Source: Bacteroidota bacterium
GTDB lineage: Bacteria; Bacteroidota; Bacteroidia; Bacteroidales; Paludibacteraceae
Length of the DNA: 5,326 nt
Assembly (NCBI GenBank): GCA_021804525.1
Contig: JAJZHJ010000125.1
Coordinates: 1-5,326, forward strand
Direction of reading: 5' to 3'
Shown here: piece by piece, positions 1 to 5,326 of the stretch
Layout of the letters: each line of letters starts with the position of its first letter
Numbering within the stretch: the stretch's first letter is position 1
Notes under the pieces: model-generated
The model's input: only the letters and a program-made list of their open reading frames with translations
The model's database searches: none
Told to the model about the DNA's origin: nothing
Program-made: the position numbers and the translations under genes

Positions 1-1
1 T

Positions 2-1300
2 GATCAGGCAGGGTTGATCTTCGGAGGAAATTCACTTCACAATGATTCTTATACAGGTATAAAAGAGTTTGGGCCGAAAGAATTGATTCCTGATCAAGAG
101 GTTGTCTTCTTTTTTATTTGTCACGAAAATGATACACAAATGGCGTTAGCTGTTAATGATTTTATGCTTGGCGAGAAAAAAGGGTTTAAAGGTCTGGCCA
201 ATTTTGCAAAGATCAGGTATGTGACTCAGAAAGGGCTGAGTATTTATTTTAAGAATAAAGAGAATCCTTTACCTGAGATAATAACCCAACTGGATGATGG
301 ACGGCTTACCGGCACCCATTATGTAGCCCTTTATTTGTCGCCATACAGCAAATGGAGTGAACAAGATGAGCATAGGGCTATTTATTATCAGGTGAAAGAG
401 GAACTCCTGCATCGAGGCATTATTTCGCAAGCGCTGGATGTGGAAAAAACGTGGGGAACGAATCGCGTACTTGACGAGAAAAGCAAGAAAGCCATTTTGG
501 ATGATAGTTTCAAATTCAGCTTACCTAATATCGCCATCGCGTTGATTGCCAAATTAGGCGGCACACCGTGGAGTTTACCACAAACCTCTTTTCACGAGTT
601 GGTGATTGGGATCAGTGCATTTAAAAATCTCAACATAGGCAAGAAATATCTTGGCAGCGCATTCAGTTTCTCAAACGAAGGAAAATTTTATGGATTTGAT
701 GTGTTTCGCAGCGATCAAATCAATGAATTAGCCGGATCAATTCTATTAGCAGTGAGACGATATTGCGATGAACATCATGAAATGAAGCGTTTAGTGATTC
801 ATTTTTACAAAACGCTAAGTTGGCGAGAATTAGCTCCTATTGAAAAAGGATTGACGGAATTGGGATTGTATGTGCCGGTGGTTGTGGTGTCGATGAATAA
901 GGCCTTTTCGGAGGATATAGTGGGGTTTGATCTGAGTTATGCGCACAAAATGCCCGATTCAGGCACCTATCTGACAATTGGAAGAAATGAATATTTACTG
1001 TACAACAACGGGTTTGCAGGAGGGGTGAAACGGAGAGGAAAAATGGTTTATCCATTTCCGTTGAAACTCTCCATACAGCAATATGAATCGTTATCGAAAG
1101 CAAACGAGTCGATTCTTGAGACGACCGAGGAAGCGTTGTTGCAGCAAGTTTCCCGTTTCAGTTGTTTGTATTGGACATCGGTGTCACACCAACCTCTCCC
1201 TGTGACCTTGAAATACCCGGAAATGTTGGCGCAAATCGTACCGCATTTTACCCGCCCTGAACTGCCTCAAACAGGCAAAGAGACTTTGTGGTTTCTGTAA
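2..1300 (+). CDS. Short prokaryotic Argonaute (MID-PIWI), catalytically inactive, 5'-truncated by window edge
   Basis: The frame is open from base 2, so the gene begins left of the window and the TTG at 14 is not its start; 432 codons are visible. Numbered from base 2, the MID region covers about residues 1-190. It opens with an FGG...H.D...G...FGP stretch seen at MID starts and carries Y128, K132, Q143 and K184, whose spacing (YxxxK, then Q 11 residues on, then K in AKLGG) fits the guide 5'-phosphate pocket. PIWI follows, from about ELVIGI (199). The first catalytic Asp is S205, and the RDG segment is replaced by HFYK (267-270), so target slicing is not expected. The ending, PVTLKYPEML then LWFL, is typical of pAgos, whose C-terminal carboxylate packs into MID. 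Short pAgos bind guides and, on target recognition, activate an APAZ-linked TIR, Sir2 or nuclease partner, giving abortive defence. That partner is not in view. A fused or long-B pAgo is less likely but not excluded. Confidence 0.9.
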   Translation, partial: DQAGLIFGGNSLHNDSYTGIKEFGPKELIPDQEVVFFFICHENDTQMALAVNDFMLGEKKGFKGLANFAKIRYVTQKGLSIYFKNKENPLPEIITQLDDGRLTGTHYVALYLSPYSKWSEQDEHRAIYYQVKEELLHRGIISQALDVEKTWGTNRVLDEKSKKAILDDSFKFSLPNIAIALIAKLGGTPWSLPQTSFHELVIGISAFKNLNIGKKYLGSAFSFSNEGKFYGFDVFRSDQINELAGSILLAVRRYCDEHHEMKRLVIHFYKTLSWRELAPIEKGLTELGLYVPVVVVSMNKAFSEDIVGFDLSYAHKMPDSGTYLTIGRNEYLLYNNGFAGGVKRRGKMVYPFPLKLSIQQYESLSKANESILETTEEALLQQVSRFSCLYWTSVSHQPLPVTLKYPEMLAQIVPHFTRPELPQTGKETLWFL

Positions 1301-1612
1301 CAGACATATCGGCCATTTATACATTGACCATTCGAGGAATGCCATTTGGCATAGAAAGATCATTCATCAATAGCCATCATTGTCACCTTATTTCCCTTCA
1401 TATACCTACCTCATTTTTATTTTTCCCATCATTAGCCCCATTTTTGGATGATGGTCAATCTTTTGCATTTATTTCTGCGGGAGGCGTCCCAAGGTTTAAT
1501 GCAGTTGTCGAAAGGTTGGTGATCAACAATCCGGTAGAAGGACGGTTAAAGAACGATTTGAAGTCGAGAATCAGTGATCAATGATAATCAGCAACGAATC
1601 AGATTGCATAAC
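1301..1612. other. Intergenic stretch without a recognisable gene
   Basis: About 310 bases lie between the Argonaute stop and the promoter-like sequence of the next gene. The plus strand has a 98-codon open frame from a GTG at 1288 to a TGA ending at 1584. It overlaps the Argonaute end, has no signal or domain I recognise, and its first half looks compositionally random. Its second half (about 1440-1560) reads more protein-like, with GGVPRFNAVVERL. The minus strand is also open without stops from about 1459 to 1578. A small palindrome, ATGCCA-TT-TGGCAT, sits at 1339-1352 but has no U-tract. No tRNA, CRISPR array or insertion-sequence end is visible. It could be a decayed gene or plain spacer. 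Confidence 0.5.
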
Positions 1613-1629
1613 ATAATTTTATAACTTCC
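1604..1629 (+). promoter_or_regulatory. Probable promoter of the DUF6266 gene
   Basis: TAACTTCC at 1622-1629 resembles the Bacteroidota -7 box TAnnTTTG with the last two bases changed, and a TTG lies upstream at 1604-1606. The spacing is shorter than the usual 19 or so bases. The 15-mer ATAATTTTATAACTT (1613-1627) is identical to the sequence around the better -7 box at 4464-4471, which is the main support. The predicted leader before the ATG at 1645 would be very short. Confidence 0.4.
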
Positions 1630-1644
1630 TAAATATATACAAAA

Positions 1645-2292
1645 ATGGGAAAGTTAAATATTGGAATCCTTGGAGGATTCTCAGGTTCAGTAGGCACCGT
1701 AGTAGGTGTCATTAAACAGAATGGTGATGATATGATTCGTGCTAAAACAAAAATCAGACGGGCATCGAATACCGAAGCACAAGTAAATCAACGCCTAAAG
1801 TTTGGATTAGTAACCCAATTTATTAAGCCGTTGAATTCGATTATTTCAATTGGATTCAGAGGTGTGGCGGGCAATCAGATGAGTCCCTACAATTACGCAT
1901 GCAAAGTGGCACTGACAAAGGCCATCACCGGAACAACCGCATCTGACTTCGCATTAGATTACAGTAAAGTGTTAATGAGCGACGGAGGATTAAATCGTCC
2001 AAGTGTGGCAAGTGCAGAATTAGCATCAGGAGTTGTCAATTTTCATTGGGGAGACAACAGCCAGACAAGTACAGGTGATTCTACTGACAAAGTCGTCCTC
2101 TTAGTTTACAATGTTGACAAGAAAGAGATTAGTTATTCGGTTGGAGCGACAACACGTGCTGGTGGAGAAGGTTCATTACCCCTCCCTTACAGTGAAGTGG
2201 GCGATCAACTGTTGACTTTCTTGTTCTTTCAGTCGGTAAGCGATCCGTCACAAGTATCTCAGAGTCAGTTTCTGGGTAGTGTGACTGCGTAA
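1645..2292 (+). CDS. DUF6266 family protein, function unknown
   Basis: This is a 215-residue protein that I recognise as DUF6266, a family found largely in Bacteroidota and without an assigned role. The family hallmark is the N-terminus, here MGKLNIGILGGFSG followed by VGTVVG (residues 1-21). The middle segment SPYNYACKVALTKAITG (about 80-96) followed by DYSKVLMSDGGL (about 105-116) also fits. There is no signal peptide, membrane segment or catalytic motif, and the second half is rich in Ser, Thr, Gly and Val, suggesting beta structure. The ATG is preceded by an A-rich leader (ACAAAA), as is usual in this phylum, and no upstream in-frame start is needed. It follows the Argonaute on the same strand after 344 bases, with its own likely promoter and a strong terminator, so it looks like a single-gene unit. 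Family assignment is from memory of the N-terminal pattern. Confidence 0.8.
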   Translation: MGKLNIGILGGFSGSVGTVVGVIKQNGDDMIRAKTKIRRASNTEAQVNQRLKFGLVTQFIKPLNSIISIGFRGVAGNQMSPYNYACKVALTKAITGTTASDFALDYSKVLMSDGGLNRPSVASAELASGVVNFHWGDNSQTSTGDSTDKVVLLVYNVDKKEISYSVGATTRAGGEGSLPLPYSEVGDQLLTFLFFQSVSDPSQVSQSQFLGSVTA

Positions 2293-2297
2293 GTCAC
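2281..2297 (+). repeat. Small inverted repeat over the DUF6266 stop codon
   Basis: GTGACT (2281-2286) and AGTCAC (2292-2297) form a perfect 6-bp inverted repeat around a 5-base loop that contains the start of the TAA stop. It lacks a U-tract and is probably incidental, lying just ahead of the real terminator. Confidence 0.35.
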
Positions 2298-2306
2298 TTA
2301 GTAAAG

Positions 2307-2336
2307 AAAAGCCTCCGAATATTCGGGGGCTTTTTT
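2307..2336 (+). terminator. Intrinsic terminator, possibly bidirectional
   Basis: AGCCTCCG and CGGGGGCT pair as an 8-bp GC-rich stem (one U-G wobble) that can extend through the AATATT loop region, followed by six T residues (2331-2336). It ends the DUF6266 transcript 15 bases after its stop. On the opposite strand the same hairpin is followed by TTTTCTTT, so it may also stop transcripts of der, whose stop codon lies about 64 bases away on the converging side. Confidence 0.9.
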
Positions 2337-2399
2337 ATTGATTACGCGGTAACGGTCTTACTTTGAATCACCGCCCTTAGATAATAATCTTCGCTGATG

Positions 2400-3713
2400 T
2401 TATTTTTGCCGCATAAAGAGTTGAATGGGTGTGCCCGAAAAATCCCAAGTAGCACGGAGTTTATTTTCTAAGAAACGCAAATAAGGCTCTTTGACATATT
2501 GAGGTAAATTGGCAAAGAAAACAAATGTCGGAACTTGGGTGTCAGGAAGCTGTGTGACATATTTTATCCTGATGTATTTTCCCTTTAAAGCAGGAGGTGG
2601 ATAATTCTCAATTAATGGGAGGAAAAATTCGTTCAACTGATGGGTAGGTACTTTGCGAGTTTTGTTGTGGTAAACGGCATTCGCCGTTTCTATGATCTTA
2701 AAGATGCGTTGTTTTGTGACCGTTGACGTGAAAATAATTGGAAAATCGACAAACGGAGACAAGCGTTCTCGGATGGAAGCCTCAAAGGTTTTGATATCTT
2801 TTGATGTTTTTTCTTCAATCAAATCCCATTTATTGACGCACATCACAATTCCCTTTTTGTTCTTTTGAATTAACGAGAATATATTCAAATCCTGACTTTC
2901 AATGCCACGCGTAGCATCAATCATCAAAATGCAGACATCGGAGTTTTCAATGGCACGAATGGCACGTACCACAGAATAATATTCAAGATCTTCACTTACT
3001 TTGCTTTTCTTTCGTATTCCAGCTGTATCAACCAAATAAAAGTCGTGATCAAATTTTGTGTAACGGGAATAGATGGAGTCGCGCGTAGTTCCGGGAATGT
3101 CGGTCACTAATGTGCGATCTTCACCCATCAACACGTTGACTAAGGATGATTTGCCGGCGTTTGGGCGCCCTACCACGGCTAATCGGGGAACATTTTCTTC
3201 GGTAACTTCTAACGGTTGATCTTTCAATCGTAACGAAATTTCGTCTAAAAGATCTCCGGTACCTGAACCGTTTATAGCAGAAATAATGCTAGGATCACCC
3301 AGTCCAAAGCTATAAAATTCGGCAGCCTGCGAATGCAAATCAAAATTATCGGCTTTGTTAGAAACAAGAATAACCGGTTTTGAAACGCGACGTAACATAT
3401 TTGCCACTGCGAGATCGAGATCGGTAACGCCACTCAAGATGTCTACCATGAATAATAGCACGTCGGCTTCTTCCATGGCAATCAGGACTTGCCTTTTAAT
3501 TTCTTCCTCAAATACATTATTGGATCTCGGAACCCAGCCGCCGGTATCAATGATTGAAAACTCACGTCCGTTCCAGTCCACTTTACCATATTGGCGATCG
3601 CGTGTGGTGCCGGCTTCTTCATTTACTATGGCTCGGCGGCTTTGGGTTAAACGATTGAATAAGGTCGATTTGCCTACATTTGGACGTCCTACTATGGCTA
3701 CTAAATTGCTCAT
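2400..3713 (-). CDS. der: Ribosome-assembly GTPase Der (EngA)
   Basis: Der is an essential GTPase with tandem G domains that acts in maturation of the 50S ribosomal subunit. Counting from the start MSNLVAIVG, domain 1 has the P-loop GRPNVGKS (9-16), GTTRD (35-39), DTGG (56-59) and NKAD (119-122). Domain 2 has GRPNAGKS (182-189), GTTRD (208-212), DTAG (229-232) and NKWD (294-297). A KH-like RNA-binding domain fills about 350-437. Length is 437 residues, normal for the family, and no G motif is damaged. An in-frame ATG eight codons upstream (3737) is less likely, because Der proteins begin one to four residues before the first beta strand. There is no Shine-Dalgarno. The gene lies 121 bases downstream of the SPOR gene on the same strand, so co-transcription is possible, and it converges with the DUF6266 gene. 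Confidence 0.97.
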   Translation of the reverse strand: MSNLVAIVGRPNVGKSTLFNRLTQSRRAIVNEEAGTTRDRQYGKVDWNGREFSIIDTGGWVPRSNNVFEEEIKRQVLIAMEEADVLLFMVDILSGVTDLDLAVANMLRRVSKPVILVSNKADNFDLHSQAAEFYSFGLGDPSIISAINGSGTGDLLDEISLRLKDQPLEVTEENVPRLAVVGRPNAGKSSLVNVLMGEDRTLVTDIPGTTRDSIYSRYTKFDHDFYLVDTAGIRKKSKVSEDLEYYSVVRAIRAIENSDVCILMIDATRGIESQDLNIFSLIQKNKKGIVMCVNKWDLIEEKTSKDIKTFEASIRERLSPFVDFPIIFTSTVTKQRIFKIIETANAVYHNKTRKVPTHQLNEFFLPLIENYPPPALKGKYIRIKYVTQLPDTQVPTFVFFANLPQYVKEPYLRFLENKLRATWDFSGTPIQLFMRQK

Positions 3714-3834
3714 TTGAATTGATTTTAGCTTATGCACTGAAACGCTTCAGCAAATAAACGTTTAATTGATATAGATTTGATTGAAACAAAAACAAAGTTG
3801 CTTGTTGTTTTTCAACGTGATACAAGGTTCATTG

Positions 3835-4335
3835 CTATTGATCGGAAAGAAGTATGGAATCGCGGACGATATATACATCTTGTTTTATTTGTGGGAGGGC
3901 ATTCGTAATCTGTTGTTTTAGTTCTTGGGCTTCAGTTCTTGTTTTGCAATTTCCCACACGCACTTTCCAGAAAGGAGAGCTGAATATTACGTAAACCGGC
4001 GTATTTGGTAATGCCTCCAACACAGCATCCTGCATGGCAAACGCTTCTGTTTTTGCCGTTTTAGGTACATTGTTGGAAAAAACCTGTACTCGGAATCCGG
4101 GTACTTGTTTAGTTGGAGCGAGCGAAACGGTTGCTACATCCTGAGGTTGCGTTTCAGGTTCATTTTTGAGCGCTAAGTCGGTAATAAATTGCGATTGATA
4201 AACCTTCACCGTTGCACTGGTTGAGCTGTCAGGCGAAGCAAGTACGGACAACAAATGTTGAGGTGTGACTGATTGTGTCACCAACAGTGATAACGCAAAA
4301 ATCGTCAGAATCCTGTATAATACAAGCTTACTCAT
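3835..4335 (-). CDS. Secreted SPOR-domain protein
   Basis: This is a 166-residue protein with an N-terminal signal peptide or anchor: positive residues early on (K3, R8), then a hydrophobic run to about residue 20, with likely cleavage near TQS-VTPQ. No lipobox cysteine is present. A low-complexity linker (about 30-78, rich in Ser, Thr, Gln and Pro) leads to a C-terminal SPOR domain (about 79-160), with GFRVQVFS (80-87) and the paired strand WKVRVGNCKTRTEA (123-136). SPOR domains bind septal peptidoglycan lacking stem peptides, so a periplasmic cell-wall or division role is inferred. The frame extends 19 codons further to an ATG at 4392, but the later start gives a proper signal peptide, and a -7 promoter box at 4374-4381 lies inside that extension. 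The specific partner is unknown. It precedes der on the same strand. Confidence 0.88.
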   Translation of the reverse strand: MSKLVLYRILTIFALSLLVTQSVTPQHLLSVLASPDSSTSATVKVYQSQFITDLALKNEPETQPQDVATVSLAPTKQVPGFRVQVFSNNVPKTAKTEAFAMQDAVLEALPNTPVYVIFSSPFWKVRVGNCKTRTEAQELKQQITNALPQIKQDVYIVRDSILLSDQ

Positions 4336-4373
4336 AAAAAAATCAATGACATAGAAGGGGTAAAAATCCGTCA

Positions 4374-4381
4374 CAAAGGTA
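4374..4381 (-). promoter_or_regulatory. -7 promoter box of the SPOR gene
   Basis: The minus strand reads TACCTTTG, an exact match to the Bacteroidota TAnnTTTG element. It predicts a leader of roughly 30 bases before the ATG at 4335. No convincing TTG -33 element is seen at the usual distance. The box supports the shorter start for the SPOR protein. Confidence 0.6.
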
Positions 4382-4463
4382 CGCATTTTCAACCATAAGA
4401 TGAACTTTGGCGTTGAAATATCACGTGAGTCACTATAACAAAAAACTTATGCCGATAATTTTA

Positions 4464-4471
4464 TAACTTTG
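4464..4471 (+). promoter_or_regulatory. -7 promoter box of the polyprenyl synthase gene
   Basis: TAACTTTG matches TAnnTTTG exactly and lies 24 bases before the ATG, predicting a leader of under 20 bases. The -33 region is AT-rich without a clear TTG. The surrounding ATAATTTTATAACTT recurs upstream of the DUF6266 gene. Confidence 0.65.
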
Positions 4472-4495
4472 TGCCTCTAAGCAAAATCCATTTCA

Positions 4496-5326
4496 ATGAA
4501 TGATATAACGGCTATAAAACAACCCGTCATAGCTGAATTTCAACAGTTTGAGGCTTTTTTCTCAGATGCTTTTGAGTCTGATAACCAAGTCCTGAAAGAA
4601 ATTTACGCCTATGTGTTGGATAACGTAGGGAAACAAGTACGCCCACTGTTAACGCTCTTATGCAGTCATGTATGTGGTGGCGTTACTCAAACAACGATTC
4701 AGGCAAGTGTTTCTCTCGAGTTAATGCACACAGCCAGTCTTTTGCACGATGATGTAATCGATGAAGCAGATCAGCGCCGCGGAAAGCCTTCGGTACATGC
4801 TCGTTGGGGAAATAAGTCAGCGATACTTGCAGGCGATTATTTGCTGGCTAGTAGTTTCTTGGTTACCACCACCATTAATCATCCAAAAATTTGGCAGATA
4901 TTAGCCTCCGTTGGCAAGCAATTAGCGGTAGGAGAGTTGTTGCAACAAGATAGCACAATTGACATGCAATGGAGCGAAGCCCATTACCTCGATGTGATTT
5001 ACAACAAAACTGCCCAATTGTTTGCAGCTTGCTGTCAGGTAGGTGCGTTAGCAGCTAATGCGACAAAAGAACAAGTAGCTGCTATGAAGCAGTTTGGGGA
5101 AAATATTGGTCTGATTTTTCAAATTAAAGATGACATTTTTGATTACTTTGACAGCAAAGAAATAGGGAAACCCACTGGAAATGACTTGAAAGAAGGAAAA
5201 ATCACGTTGCCTCTTCTTCATGCTCTTTCGCAAGTGTCATCTGACGAGAGTGCTTCTATCTTGAATCTTATCCGTCAGGTTTATCATAATCACGATGAAT
5301 CTATTATTCCCCTCATTCAGCAATTT
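4496..5326 (+). CDS. Polyprenyl diphosphate synthase, long-chain type, 3' end beyond window
   Basis: This trans-prenyltransferase condenses isopentenyl diphosphate onto an allylic diphosphate, most likely to make the menaquinone side chain. The 277 visible codons run to the window edge; family members are about 320-330 residues, so roughly 50 are missing. GKQVRP (45-50) binds substrate diphosphate. The first Asp-rich motif is DDVID (85-89) in LLHDDVIDEADQRRG, and the second is DDIFD (212-216) in QIKDDIFDYFD. GELLQQ, VIYNKTAQLF and GNDLKEGKITLPLLHA also match the family. The fifth residue before the first motif is a small Ala (A80) rather than an aromatic, which favours a long-chain product over farnesyl diphosphate. 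The arrangement resembles E. coli IspB. The ATG at 4496 sits just after a TAnnTTTG box. It is transcribed divergently from the SPOR gene. Confidence 0.95.
   Translation, partial: MNDITAIKQPVIAEFQQFEAFFSDAFESDNQVLKEIYAYVLDNVGKQVRPLLTLLCSHVCGGVTQTTIQASVSLELMHTASLLHDDVIDEADQRRGKPSVHARWGNKSAILAGDYLLASSFLVTTTINHPKIWQILASVGKQLAVGELLQQDSTIDMQWSEAHYLDVIYNKTAQLFAACCQVGALAANATKEQVAAMKQFGENIGLIFQIKDDIFDYFDSKEIGKPTGNDLKEGKITLPLLHALSQVSSDESASILNLIRQVYHNHDESIIPLIQQF

Noticed and set aside
14..16. TTG as the start codon of the Argonaute
   Set aside because: The frame is open upstream to the window edge and codes for family-typical MID residues, so the gene simply enters from the left.
837..1103. 88-codon minus-strand frame inside the Argonaute gene
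   Set aside because: It lies wholly antisense to a well-supported coding region and shows no recognisable motif.
1339..1352. Hairpin ATGCCA-TT-TGGCAT as terminator of the Argonaute gene
   Set aside because: Six base pairs with a two-base loop and no U-tract; too weak to call.
3355..3717. 120-codon plus-strand frame antisense to der
   Set aside because: It is the shadow of the conserved first G domain; no independent signal supports it.
3714..3834. Separate promoter or terminator between the SPOR gene and der
   Set aside because: Minus-strand CAACTTTG and TTTATTTG each miss TAnnTTTG by one base without a placed -33 element, and the GTTG-AAAAA-CAAC hairpin is only four pairs. Co-transcription therefore remains open.
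5048..5233. 61-codon minus-strand frame inside the polyprenyl synthase gene
   Set aside because: It is antisense to the conserved second Asp-rich motif region, with no promoter or domain.
1..5326. CRISPR array, tRNA or rRNA gene, insertion sequence, attachment-site repeats
   Set aside because: I saw no regularly spaced repeats, cloverleaf, transposase motifs or convincing flanking direct repeats. Scattered TGATCA hexamers (for example 1, 1519 and 1575) are too short to call an attachment site.

Overview
The window reads as a Bacteroidota chromosome segment, probably Bacteroidales-like. The supporting evidence is the Bacteroidota promoter signature TAnnTTTG upstream of two genes, A-rich leaders without Shine-Dalgarno sequences, and a DUF6266 protein, a family found mainly in this phylum. 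Species cannot be named from the sequence.

Layout. From the left edge to 1300 (+) lies the 3' part of a prokaryotic Argonaute: a MID domain with an apparently intact 5'-phosphate pocket (Y-K-Q-K) and a PIWI domain whose catalytic Asp positions are replaced. This is the profile of a short, nuclease-dead pAgo. Such proteins normally work with an APAZ-containing effector subunit (TIR, Sir2 or nuclease), which would lie left of the window. Positions 1301-1644 hold no gene I can name, only a weak 98-codon open frame and, at the right end, a probable promoter. Positions 1645-2292 (+) encode a DUF6266 protein of unknown function, followed by a strong hairpin plus U-tract terminator at 2307-2336 that may also serve the convergent der gene.

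The right half is core genome. On the minus strand lie der (ribosome-assembly GTPase with two G domains, 2400-3713) and, upstream of it in the same direction, a small secreted SPOR-domain protein (3835-4335). Divergent from these, on the plus strand, a long-chain polyprenyl diphosphate synthase starts at 4496 and runs off the right edge. Its 277 visible codons carry both Asp-rich motifs. The SPOR gene and the prenyl synthase are fired outward from a 160-bp intergenic region with a TAnnTTTG box for each direction.

Interpretation. A defence locus (pAgo, with its partner out of view) abuts conserved housekeeping genes, with the DUF6266 gene at the junction. DUF6266 has its own likely promoter and terminator, so a functional link to the pAgo is not shown. 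The most interesting item is the guide-binding but cleavage-incompetent Argonaute. Nothing visible establishes an entirely new system.
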